Positions 34,314 to 43,004 of a DNA stretch of 64,000 bases are shown one piece after another (position 1 is the stretch's first letter; each line of letters starts with the position of its first letter). The notes below the pieces were generated by a model. The model was given only the letters and a program-made list of their open reading frames with translations, did no database searches and had not been told where the DNA came from. A program made the translations under genes and the position numbers. Source of the stretch: Pedobacter sp. L105 (GTDB taxonomy: Bacteria; Bacteroidota; Bacteroidia; Sphingobacteriales; Sphingobacteriaceae); NCBI RefSeq assembly GCF_009765875.1, contig NZ_LMUP01000009.1, positions 449,700-513,699 on the forward strand, in the 5' to 3' direction.

Positions 34314-36086
34314 ATGAATAAATTATCTGCTTATTTGCTTTTTACAGCTGCCCTTCTGGTAAAAAATACCTACGCACAGTTGCCGCCGGTTTTTGCCGGT
34401 ACTCATCTTAAAGATGTGCAAAAGGAAGAAACCGTACGCCGCTATCTGTCTCCAGTAAAAATACTATGGCAAACGCCCGATGCCTCTACCCATATTAAAA
34501 ATGCAGAAAGGTTGCTCCAGCCGGGTGATGGTCAGGCCGATCTTTCCGGACAGAATTTGTGTGTTATGCACAATGATGAAAAAGGCAAAGCCGGAATACT
34601 GCTCGACTTTGGAAGGGAACTGCATGGAGGTCTGCAACTGGTTACCGACCGGTCCAGAGGAGGGAAACCTGTGCGGGTGCGTATCCGCTTCGGGGAGTCT
34701 GCAAGTGAAGCGATGAGCAGTATCGATACCCTTCATGGCGCTACGAACGACCATGCCATGCGCGATTTCATTATATCTTTACCGTGGTTAGGTAAACTGG
34801 AAGTGGGAAACACAGGTTTCAGGTTTGTAAGGATTGACCTCGTAGATGACAATGCCGAGCTTAAACTAAAAGAAGCCCGTGCAATATTTGTTTTCAGGGA
34901 TATTCCCTACCTGGGTTCGTTCAAATGCAGCGATACATTGCTAAATAAGATCTGGATGACTGGTGCCTATACCGTTCATTTGAATATGCAGGATTATTTA
35001 TGGGACGGCATCAAACGCGACCGGCTGGTTTGGGTAGGAGATATGCATCCCGAAACATCAACTATAGCGGCAGTTTTCGGCAATAGCGATGTGGTTCCTA
35101 AAAGTCTTGATTTGGCGAGGGATATCACCCCGCTGCCAGAGTATATGAATGGCATGATATCTTACTCGATGTGGTGGATACTGATACAGCATGACTGGTA
35201 CATGCACAATGGTGACCTGAAATATCTGAATCAGCAAAAGGCTTACCTAAAAACCTTGCTTAACCAATATATTCAAAAAATTGATGCCAACAACAGTGAA
35301 AGCCTCAATGATGGAACCCGGTTTTTAGACTGGCCATCAAGCACCGATCCTAAAGCTATACATGCTGGTTTGCAAGCCATGCTGGTCATGACGCTGAATG
35401 CAGGTGCCGAATTATCAGTGATGCTGAAAGATCCTGCTACTGCAGCCCAATGTAAAGCAGCAGTAGAACGCCTGAAAAAAAATGTTCCTGATGCCGGTAA
35501 CTCAAAACAGGCGGCAGCCCTGCTTTCTCTATCCGGTTTAATGCCGGCCGATAAAGCAAATAAGGTACTTTCTGCAGGTGGTGTACATAATTATTCTACG
35601 TTTTTCGGTTATTACATGCTTCAGGCTAAGGCCAAAGCCGGCGATTACCAGGGTGCGATAGATGCTATCAAAAATTACTGGGGACCAATGCTGTCTCTTG
35701 GTGCCACAACTTTTTGGGAAGATTTTAATATAGACTGGTTGCCTGATGCTTCCAGAATCGATGAACTCGTACCTGAAGGTAAAAAGGATATTCATGGCGA
35801 TTATGGCGCATTCTGTTACAAAGGTTTCAGGCATAGCTTATGCCACGGCTGGTCGTCAGGCCCTACGCCCTGGTTAACAGAATATGTTTTGGGCGTTAAG
35901 GTAATGGCACCTGGCTGTACGGTAATTAAAATTGAACCTCATTTAGGTGACCTTAATTATGCAGAAGGTACCTTTCCAACACCTTTGGGTATAGTAAAGA
36001 TAAAAGATACCAAATTAGCCAATGGCAAGATCAATATCGATGTCACGGCTCCTAAGGGTATCCAAATTATTAAGGCAGGTAATTAA
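34314..36086 (+). CDS. Alpha-L-rhamnosidase-like protein, GH78 type
   Basis: Exported 590-residue (alpha/alpha)6-barrel hydrolase. Signal peptide ends TYAQ; an N-terminal beta-sandwich has LLDFGRELHGGLQL and FRFVRIDLVDDNAEL; the barrel carries WDGIKRDRLVWVGDMHPE (acidic residues of the GH78 active site), FWEDFNIDWL and the C-terminal FRHSLCHGWSSGPTPWL. GH78 enzymes release terminal alpha-L-rhamnose by inversion. It starts 53 nt after the DUF1080 gene; a terminator follows at 36103. Some close relatives act on other sugars, so the specificity is likely but unproven. Confidence 0.85.
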   Translation: MNKLSAYLLFTAALLVKNTYAQLPPVFAGTHLKDVQKEETVRRYLSPVKILWQTPDASTHIKNAERLLQPGDGQADLSGQNLCVMHNDEKGKAGILLDFGRELHGGLQLVTDRSRGGKPVRVRIRFGESASEAMSSIDTLHGATNDHAMRDFIISLPWLGKLEVGNTGFRFVRIDLVDDNAELKLKEARAIFVFRDIPYLGSFKCSDTLLNKIWMTGAYTVHLNMQDYLWDGIKRDRLVWVGDMHPETSTIAAVFGNSDVVPKSLDLARDITPLPEYMNGMISYSMWWILIQHDWYMHNGDLKYLNQQKAYLKTLLNQYIQKIDANNSESLNDGTRFLDWPSSTDPKAIHAGLQAMLVMTLNAGAELSVMLKDPATAAQCKAAVERLKKNVPDAGNSKQAAALLSLSGLMPADKANKVLSAGGVHNYSTFFGYYMLQAKAKAGDYQGAIDAIKNYWGPMLSLGATTFWEDFNIDWLPDASRIDELVPEGKKDIHGDYGAFCYKGFRHSLCHGWSSGPTPWLTEYVLGVKVMAPGCTVIKIEPHLGDLNYAEGTFPTPLGIVKIKDTKLANGKINIDVTAPKGIQIIKAGN

Positions 36087-36102
36087 CGCAATCATATAGG
36101 AT

Positions 36103-36154
36103 AAAGCAGCTTAGGAGAATTGAAGATAGTTTTAATCGCCTAAGCTGCTTTTTC
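36103..36154. terminator. Bidirectional terminator
   Basis: Thirteen-base-pair perfect stem, 36103-36115 with 36139-36151, a 23-nt loop and a T-run after the right arm. It lies between the convergent GH78-like and SGNH hydrolase genes. Confidence 0.75.
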
Positions 36155-36172
36155 AATTTTAGTTAAAGCGTA

Positions 36173-37294
36173 TTAAGCCCCTTTTCCTATCGTGCAGGGG
36201 TCTACAGTCTGGTTAATAGGCTGCGAGCTCTCCTCAGTTACCGTCTGCCAAGCCACCTGTTGTAGCTGAACAGCAATTGCACTGGAAATACCAAATGTTC
36301 GGGCTGCTTTTTCCTGTCCGCCAAGCGTGCGTACGTCAGTTCCTGTGATCTGCTGAAATAATACCAGTCCGCTTAAGTAGGCCCCATAAATGCTCGGATG
36401 AAGGTAATCCGGTTTGGTTATTTTGGGGTCATTTACGTTATTTAAGCCATACCATAATACAGGCAGATTAGAACCAGCCAGGTAAGGATTTGAATTAGCG
36501 ATGGTTGTTGCCCATGCGTTTACCCAGGCATCACCAGCAGGGGCTACGCCGGCAATATTTCCATCATGTTGCGCTGCGCTATAGTAGGCATTGTGGTTAG
36601 CATTTGCCAGGGCAGAAAGATTAGCAGCGTAACTGGTGTTAAAACCTGTTGCGGAAGGATCGCCACCACTTAAAGTTTCAGCAAGATCAGCGCGGGGCCA
36701 TGGCTCATACAGATAAAGTTTTGCTGCCGAGGAAGCTCCATGAACTGCTTTTTCTATGGTTTGGACGCTTGCACAGAAGTTGCTTGGATCACTGATTTTA
36801 TCTGCCGTTAAAGCATAGGGCAGGGGTTTTAAACTCAATTCCTGCAATACAACTGCATTCCATTTAGATTGTACGATTACGCTGGATGCAGCATTAAAGT
36901 TGTTCTCCAAGCTGGTTTCTGAGATCGCTTCAATATGGACATCATAATTCAGCCCGGATTCATAGGCAAACTCGGCAAAAATGCCAGGTATGCCACCATA
37001 AGGACCTGCCTCCAGTTCTTTACGTGTCCCGGTTTCACCATAGTTGTCGTCATAGACTAATGCCGATCCTGATGTTATTCTGTCAGTTCGGCCAGAATGA
37101 TAATATCGAACGGGGGTGTATCTCCCATGGGTAAAGCTATCTCCCACAAAGAGAATTCTTTGTACCGATGAATTTGCAGGTGTGTTGGGTTTAGTTCCAG
37201 ACATATTATCGGAACTACAGCTATAGATTCCTGTTGAAATGCCCAGGAGCATGCACCACATCCATTTGTGGCGACTTTTGTTATTCATATTCAT
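36173..37294 (-). CDS. SGNH/GDSL-type hydrolase lipoprotein
   Basis: A 373-residue lipoprotein (lipobox IYSCSS, Cys about residue 26) with an SGNH hydrolase core. Block I is FVGDSFTHG with the nucleophile Ser, the central part includes VVLQELSL, and block V is DYLHPSIYGAYL with the Asp and His of the catalytic site. It resembles DUF4886-like SGNH proteins, often esterases that remove acetyl or feruloyl groups from polysaccharides. It is divergent from the OmpH-like gene and convergent with the rhamnosidase group, so deacetylation of the same substrates is possible but unproven. Confidence 0.75.
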   Translation of the reverse strand: MNMNNKSRHKWMWCMLLGISTGIYSCSSDNMSGTKPNTPANSSVQRILFVGDSFTHGRYTPVRYYHSGRTDRITSGSALVYDDNYGETGTRKELEAGPYGGIPGIFAEFAYESGLNYDVHIEAISETSLENNFNAASSVIVQSKWNAVVLQELSLKPLPYALTADKISDPSNFCASVQTIEKAVHGASSAAKLYLYEPWPRADLAETLSGGDPSATGFNTSYAANLSALANANHNAYYSAAQHDGNIAGVAPAGDAWVNAWATTIANSNPYLAGSNLPVLWYGLNNVNDPKITKPDYLHPSIYGAYLSGLVLFQQITGTDVRTLGGQEKAARTFGISSAIAVQLQQVAWQTVTEESSQPINQTVDPCTIGKGA

Positions 37295-37526
37295 AGATTT
37301 GTGTGTATCGTTAGCTAACGGTATTATCCTCCCGGATATTGTTGCGACGAGTTCAATAAGTGTATAAATATAATCTATAATTACTATAAATTTCTTCTAT
37401 GGAATTAGATTAGTATTAAAATGAAATTAAAAAAAATCTATTAATACCGGCTAAAAGGCTGGAAAACTTAAATATTTGTCTACTTTAGGCCGATAACTAT
37501 AATCTATCACTAAAAAACAATGATGT

Positions 37527-38099
37527 ATGAAAAAATTAATGAATGTATTTTTTATCACAGCCGGACTGTTATTTGCTGTTAACATTTCCAATGCACAGCA
37601 AAAAATCGGGCATTTAGATTCTCAGGCAATTTTTTCCAGCATGCCTGAGGCAAAAACCATGTCTGCCACTTTAGAAGCACTTCAAAATACAAAAAAAGCT
37701 GAAATTGAGAAGCTGAAAGCCGATTATGCCACCAAATATCAGGCTGCAGTGGCCAAGAACAAAACGTTAAGTGCGGCAAATAAAGATGTTGTAAGTAAAG
37801 AACTGGAAACAATGAGCGCCGAGCTTGATGCCATCAAACAGCATATTAGTGAAGCTGGTCAAAAAGCAGAACAGGAATTGGCTGCTAAACAGAATGAACT
37901 GGGAGCCCCTTTGCAAACCAAATTCATTGCTGCTGTTAAAGCTGTAGCTAAAGAGAAGAAAATCGCTTATGTATTTGATATCTCTTCACAACAAGGTGCC
38001 AGTAATGTATTGGCCTGGGAAGGTGGCGATGATGTTACTGATGCTGTTAAAGCAAAATTAGGTATTTCGGGAACCGCTCCTGCAGTAAAAAAATCTTAA
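37527..38099 (+). CDS. OmpH/Skp family periplasmic chaperone
   Basis: A 190-residue OmpH-family protein with signal peptide ending SNAQQ, N-terminal strand KIGHLDSQAIFSSMPEA and a long coiled-coil (about 45-125, Lys/Ala/Glu rich) followed by FIAAVKAVAKEKKIAYVFDI. Skp/OmpH holds unfolded outer-membrane proteins as jellyfish-shaped trimers. Usually one or two copies lie behind bamA; here the gene stands alone, so it is probably an additional copy. Its stop is next to a hairpin at 38105 that mainly serves the opposite gene. Confidence 0.9.
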   Translation: MKKLMNVFFITAGLLFAVNISNAQQKIGHLDSQAIFSSMPEAKTMSATLEALQNTKKAEIEKLKADYATKYQAAVAKNKTLSAANKDVVSKELETMSAELDAIKQHISEAGQKAEQELAAKQNELGAPLQTKFIAAVKAVAKEKKIAYVFDISSQQGASNVLAWEGGDDVTDAVKAKLGISGTAPAVKKS

Positions 38100-38104
38100 A
38101 AAAA

Positions 38105-38132
38105 ACGATCCTTAGCCCAGGCTAAGGATCGT
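38105..38132 (-). terminator. Intrinsic terminator after nrdJ
   Basis: Twelve-base-pair perfect stem, 38105-38116 with 38121-38132, loop CCAG. On the minus strand it is followed by a run of T (the A-run 38100-38105 read backwards), so it mainly stops transcription of the ribonucleotide reductase gene. Rightward it lacks a U tract. Confidence 0.8.
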
Positions 38133-38155
38133 ATCTAAAATGAACGGTTTTTAGC

Positions 38156-40708
38156 TTATCCGCATTTTGAAGAACCGCAGTCGTTGCAGGTTAAACAGCC
38201 TTCCTGGTAATGCAGGTTCGTTGAATTACAATTCTGACATTGCTGTTTCTTTGCTTCTGTGCCATCCGGTACATATCTTTTTAAGGCACGTGCCACACCA
38301 TTCTTCCAGGTATTGATTGCTTCGTCCAGCTGAAGGCTGTTGATCAGGTCCACTACACTTACAATAGGCATTCCATGTCTTAATGTACTTGAAATTAATT
38401 TCGCATAATTCCAGTATTCCGGGTTAAACTTATAGGATAAGCCTTCAATTGTAGTTTTATGTCCACGTTTATTTTTATACTGAAAATCATAACGTGATCC
38501 GCCATCAGCTTCACGGTTTTTTATGATTACGCCATCATTCACCCATCTCGGGATCAGGATACCATCCTCATCATCAGCAAAACCCGTAAAAATTTCATAA
38601 GGTTTGCCTTCAATCAACCCGATAAAGGCAATCCATTTGTCCCTGCTGTTTTGAAAACGTACAATTTCAGCTTCCAGTACCGTTGGTCTGGTTGTTGGAA
38701 AAGCTAAAGAATCTGCGGTCTCAGTAGCAGTTTTAGTTTCCGTATTGGCAATCAATACTCCCGAACGTGATCCGTCCCTGTATACCGTTACACCTTTACA
38801 TCCTGCTTTCCATGCTGCCATGTATAAATCTCCAACAATTTCTTCCGTTACATCAGCTGGCATATTGATGGTTACACTGATCGAGTGGTCAATCCATTTC
38901 TGGATGTCTCCCTGCATTTGCACTTTTTTCAGGTAGTCAACATCATTGGATGTAGATTTGTAATATGGAGACTGTGCTACCAGGTCATCCAGTTCCTTTT
39001 GTGCATAATTTTTTGTCAGGTCATGGCCGTTCACTTCCATCCATTGCTTAAAGCGATGGTGGAAAACTACATATTCTTCCCATGAATCACCTACTTCATC
39101 AATAAAATCAACGCGTGCATCTTTATCATTAGGATTTACTTTTCTTCTTCTTTTATAAACGGGCATAAATACCGGCTCTATTCCCGAGCTGGTTTGCGAC
39201 ATTAAGCTGGTTGTTCCGGTAGGGGCGATGGTTAGCAAAGCAATGTTACGTCTGCCATATTCCAGCATCTCATAATACAATTGTGCATCTGCTTCTTTTA
39301 AGCGAAGGATAAACGGGTTGTTCTTTTCACGCTCTGCGTCGAATATAGCAAAGGCGCCTCTTTCTTTTGCTGCACTTACTGATGCCCTATAAGCTTCGAT
39401 AGCAATGGTCTTGTGTATTTCAACTGCAAATTCAGAACCTTCATCACTTCCATAACGTAAGCCCATCGCAGCCAGCATATCTCCTTCAGCAGTAATGCCA
39501 ATACCTGTTCTTCTGCCTTCGTTGGCTTTAGTTTGAATATTTAACCATAAATTCTTTTCAGTACGTTTTAACTCTTCGCCTTCCGGATCTTCCGCAATCT
39601 TAAGCAGGATGGCATCAATTTTTTCAAGTTCCAGGTCAATGATATCATCCATCATACGTTGTGCAGAATGGATGTGTTTTTTGAACAATTCCCAGTTAAA
39701 ACTCGCATTTTTGGTGAAAGGGTTCTCTACATAAGAGAACAGGTTGATTGCCAGTAACCGGCAGGAATCATATGGACATAACGGTATCTCTCCGCATGGA
39801 TTGGTAGAAACGGTCTTATAACCCAGGTCGGCATAACAATCCGGTACAGACTCACGGATAATGGTATCCCAGAATAAAATTCCCGGCTCGGCAGACTGCC
39901 ATGCGTTGTGAACAATCTTTTTCCAAAGGGACGAAGGATCTATTTCTTTTTTATATAAAGGGTTTTTACTGTCGATAGGATATTGCTGCTGATAAGCTGT
40001 TCCGGCTTCAACCGCTTTCATGAACTCATCATCAATACGTACAGAAACGTTAGCTCCTGTCACTTTGCCCTGCTCCATTTTTGCATCAATAAAATCCTCC
40101 GAATCCGGATGTTTTATCGCTACAGAAAGCATCAGAGCGCCTCTTCTTCCGTCCTGTGCAACCTCACGTGTAGAATTGGAAAAGCGTTCCATAAAAGGAA
40201 CAATACCTGTAGACGTCAATGCTGAATTTTTTACCGGAGAACCTTTAGGACGGATGTGTGACAAGTCATGGCCTACACCACCTCTTCTTTTCATCAATTG
40301 TACCTGTTCCTGGTCTATCTTCATGATCCCGCCATAAGAATCAGAATCTCCATCGTTGCCAATTACAAAACAATTGGATAAAGAGGCAATCTGATAGGGG
40401 TTACCAATACCCGTCATTGGGCTTCCCTGCGGGATAATATATTTAAAATTCCTGATCAGCTCAAAAATCTCATTTTCAGACAATGGATTTGGATAACGTG
40501 ATTCTATCCGTGCAATTTCACCTGCAATCCTGTGGTGCATATCGTCTGGGTTGCCTTCGTAGATATTTCCATAAGAATCTTTGAGTGCATATTTATTCAC
40601 CCAAACCCTTGCCGCCAGATCATCTCCTTTAAAATAATCAAGCGATTTCTGGTAAGCTTCATCAGAAGTATAAGTAGTTTTTAGAGTTGATGGGGCCGCG
40701 GCTTTCAT
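38156..40708 (-). CDS. nrdJ: Adenosylcobalamin-dependent ribonucleotide reductase (class II)
   Basis: Makes deoxyribonucleotides using adenosylcobalamin rather than a tyrosyl radical, so it works with or without oxygen. The 850-residue protein has the class II motifs SNCFVIGNDGDSD (active-site Cys), NPCGEIPLCPYDSCRLL (Asn-Cys-Gly-Glu active site) and APTGTTSLMSQTSSGIEP. The C-terminal redox tail has CQNCNSTNLHYQEGC plus CNDCGSSKCG, a zinc-ribbon-like cluster with cysteines that re-reduce the active site. There is no N-terminal ATP-cone. It is transcribed alone. No cobalamin synthesis genes are in the window. Confidence 0.95.
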   Translation of the reverse strand: MKAAAPSTLKTTYTSDEAYQKSLDYFKGDDLAARVWVNKYALKDSYGNIYEGNPDDMHHRIAGEIARIESRYPNPLSENEIFELIRNFKYIIPQGSPMTGIGNPYQIASLSNCFVIGNDGDSDSYGGIMKIDQEQVQLMKRRGGVGHDLSHIRPKGSPVKNSALTSTGIVPFMERFSNSTREVAQDGRRGALMLSVAIKHPDSEDFIDAKMEQGKVTGANVSVRIDDEFMKAVEAGTAYQQQYPIDSKNPLYKKEIDPSSLWKKIVHNAWQSAEPGILFWDTIIRESVPDCYADLGYKTVSTNPCGEIPLCPYDSCRLLAINLFSYVENPFTKNASFNWELFKKHIHSAQRMMDDIIDLELEKIDAILLKIAEDPEGEELKRTEKNLWLNIQTKANEGRRTGIGITAEGDMLAAMGLRYGSDEGSEFAVEIHKTIAIEAYRASVSAAKERGAFAIFDAEREKNNPFILRLKEADAQLYYEMLEYGRRNIALLTIAPTGTTSLMSQTSSGIEPVFMPVYKRRRKVNPNDKDARVDFIDEVGDSWEEYVVFHHRFKQWMEVNGHDLTKNYAQKELDDLVAQSPYYKSTSNDVDYLKKVQMQGDIQKWIDHSISVTINMPADVTEEIVGDLYMAAWKAGCKGVTVYRDGSRSGVLIANTETKTATETADSLAFPTTRPTVLEAEIVRFQNSRDKWIAFIGLIEGKPYEIFTGFADDEDGILIPRWVNDGVIIKNREADGGSRYDFQYKNKRGHKTTIEGLSYKFNPEYWNYAKLISSTLRHGMPIVSVVDLINSLQLDEAINTWKNGVARALKRYVPDGTEAKKQQCQNCNSTNLHYQEGCLTCNDCGSSKCG

Positions 40709-40903
40709 AGATATAAGTTTAAATGATAATGATAAATGGACTGATTCAAAATTACATATTTGAAAACTTAATCACGGACTTAATTGGAAATGTTTACAAG
40801 AAATATGTGTAAGTATCTTATTTATAGCTATTTAATTTTTAATGTGTAGTAAAATGTTTACAAATTTGAATATCAATATGTTAGAAATGTAGTGTTTGAC
40901 ACC

Positions 40904-41785
40904 TCATTGGTAGTCAGCGAAATAGAGTGACAATATGCACGGTCGGGCATTTTCCAAATCGGCGATAACCAGTTTTTTCATCTTCATCAGCGCCTGTATT
41001 GCCCGCTCTCCCTTTTCCGGATCTGTAAGCAGCTTTCCTAATTCTCCGGGTACAACCTGCCAGCTGATGCCATATCTGTCCGTCAGCCAGCCGCAGGCTA
41101 CCTCTTTACCGCCGTTAGCGCTCAGTTGCTCCCAATACATATCAATTTCGGCTTGAGTATCGCAGTTTACTACCAGTGATACTGCTTCGTTGAAACTAAA
41201 ACCATGTGCAGCCGAACTATCCATTGCCATTATTGTGAAATTATTGATCTTAAACTGGCCATGTTTTACAAAACCAGTGATATCACCATCTTCTTCGGCA
41301 TATTTCATGATACCTTCCAGCGTCGATTGCGGAAATAACGAGGTGTAAAATTGAATTGCTTCCGCAGCTTTCCCTGCACCAGTTCCCGTAAACATAAGGG
41401 TAGGACAGAATTTTTGGTTGCCGCTGTTCCTGCCGCCGGTATACAGTTGCCATGAAACCCCATATTGATCTGCCACCCATCCATATTTGCTGCTCCAGTC
41501 GTAACTGTCCAGCGGCATCAAAGCCTTACCCTTAACTATTAGTTTGTTCCAGTAAGCCTCTGTTTCTTCAGGACTTTCACTGATCACCATAAATGAAATA
41601 GCCGGATTGGGCAGGGACGACGGCCCATCATTAAGGAGCATCAGGTTTTGTCCGCTTAACGCTAATAGGATTACAAAAGGGGAGGTATGCACAACTTTTC
41701 CTTCACCAAAAACATCCAGGTAAAAATCGGCTGCTTCCGCAACTTTGCCTTTTAATACAAGGCAGGGATAAATTGAATTATTCAT
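40904..41785 (-). CDS. Two-domain VOC/PhnB-like protein
   Basis: A 293-residue protein made of two PhnB-type vicinal-oxygen-chelate domains (about 1-120 and 125-260). Each has the marker AADFYLDVFGEGKV or AIQFYTSLFPQST and ends in the DQYGVSWQL or DRYGISWQV pattern. Functions in the family are mostly unknown, including glyoxalase-like and demethylubiquinone methyltransferase-like annotations. There is no signal peptide. It sits just downstream of the START-like gene (35 nt), probably in one transcript. Confidence 0.85.
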   Translation of the reverse strand: MNNSIYPCLVLKGKVAEAADFYLDVFGEGKVVHTSPFVILLALSGQNLMLLNDGPSSLPNPAISFMVISESPEETEAYWNKLIVKGKALMPLDSYDWSSKYGWVADQYGVSWQLYTGGRNSGNQKFCPTLMFTGTGAGKAAEAIQFYTSLFPQSTLEGIMKYAEEDGDITGFVKHGQFKINNFTIMAMDSSAAHGFSFNEAVSLVVNCDTQAEIDMYWEQLSANGGKEVACGWLTDRYGISWQVVPGELGKLLTDPEKGERAIQALMKMKKLVIADLENARPCILSLYFADYQ

Positions 41786-41820
41786 GAGCTGTTTATTTTA
41801 CAATGCGCTATGCTATTAAT

Positions 41821-42240
41821 TTAATCTTTCAGGTTTTCCACGTAATGCTTAAAATTATCCAGGATGCCCTGCCAGCCGCCGCGCTGCATTTCAACAGGGT
41901 TGGTTTCCTCTGCTTCAAAGCTCTGGTCGATATGTGTTTCATTCCCTTTGATGGTAAAGTTAACTTTTATCTTCCGATCATCATCTAATGTGTATTCCAG
42001 ATACTTATCGGGTTTCACCTCGTCAAAAACACCGCTAAAATCAAAGCCAAAACTTCCGTCTTTAGCTTCCATGCGGTAACTGAACTTACCTCCGGGCTGG
42101 AGATCCTGTTCAGCTTTTGGGGTATGCCAGTCGGGTGATGCGGTATGCCATTTGGTAATAGCCTTGGGGCTTGTCCAGTTCTCCCAGACTTTTTCTATAG
42201 GAGCATGAATGGTTGCTGAGATGCTGATGGTTGTTTTCAT
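41821..42240 (-). CDS. SRPBCC/AHSA1-type START-like protein
   Basis: A 139-residue small hydrophobic-ligand binding fold of the AHSA1 group. It has the usual KTTISISATIHAPIEKVWE start, WTSPKAITKWH after the first helix, FSYRMEAKDG and a C-terminal GWQGILDNFKHYVE helix closing the pocket. Such proteins are often found beside PhnB/VOC genes, as here. The ligand is unknown. It is cytoplasmic. Confidence 0.88.
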   Translation of the reverse strand: MKTTISISATIHAPIEKVWENWTSPKAITKWHTASPDWHTPKAEQDLQPGGKFSYRMEAKDGSFGFDFSGVFDEVKPDKYLEYTLDDDRKIKVNFTIKGNETHIDQSFEAEETNPVEMQRGGWQGILDNFKHYVENLKD

Positions 42241-42324
42241 TTGCTGATTGTTACTACTTACATTCGCTATAAGCTAATATACAACACTTAGCAATAATTC
42301 ATAGGATTAGCCATCACATTAAAT

Positions 42325-43002
42325 TTAGAGTATAATCCCGTCGCTCATTTCAATAATCCTGTCGCTGTTTTTCGCAAAATCATCATCATGCGTTACCGCT
42401 ATAATTGTTTGTCCCCTTTCGTGTGCCAGTTCCTTAAAGATATCAAACACGATCTGTGTATTTTTGGAATCCAGGTTACCTGTCGGCTCATCCCCCATAA
42501 TGATGGAAGGGTCATTGATCAATGCACGGGCAATGGCTACGCGCTGCTGCTGCCCGCCGGAAAGCTTACTGGCCATTTTAAGGGCCTGCTCTTCCATGCC
42601 CAATAGTTTTAAATTAGCGTAAGCTTTGGCTTCAATTTCTTCGCGGCTCTTTTTATTTAGTTTTAATGCCGGCAGCATGATGTTATCGAGTACATTGAAT
42701 TCCAGCAACAAGTAGTGGAACTGGAAAACAAAACCGATGTGCTCATTCCTAAAGGCTGCCAGTTGATTTCTGGTTTGCCCTGTTAATTTGTTTCCATTGA
42801 TGCTTAGCTCTCCTTCATAGTCGGTATCCATAGTAGAAAGCACATAAAGCAGCGTTGATTTGCCCGAACCGGATTTCCCGGTAAGGGTTAAAAACTCACC
42901 TGTTTTTACCTCAAAGCTCAGGTCTTTTAATACTTTAAATGGTTCGGGCTGGTAAAAATGTTTAATGATATGATTTGCCTTCAGGGCGATGTTGTTTTCC
43001 AT
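42325..43002 (-). CDS. ABC transporter ATP-binding protein, LolD/MacB type
   Basis: ATPase of a MacB/LolCDE-type mechanotransmission ABC system. It has 225 residues with Walker A GKSGSGKST (42-50), the signature LSGGQQQRVAIARAL, Walker B SIIMGDEP and the H-loop AVTHD. It begins 2 nt after the FtsX-domain permease stop. It is the last gene of a five-gene leftward operon with DUF2147, TolC, adaptor and permease, so it likely powers efflux across the envelope rather than lipoprotein sorting. Confidence 0.95.
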   Translation of the reverse strand: MENNIALKANHIIKHFYQPEPFKVLKDLSFEVKTGEFLTLTGKSGSGKSTLLYVLSTMDTDYEGELSINGNKLTGQTRNQLAAFRNEHIGFVFQFHYLLLEFNVLDNIMLPALKLNKKSREEIEAKAYANLKLLGMEEQALKMASKLSGGQQQRVAIARALINDPSIIMGDEPTGNLDSKNTQIVFDIFKELAHERGQTIIAVTHDDDFAKNSDRIIEMSDGIIL

Positions 43003-43004
43003 AA

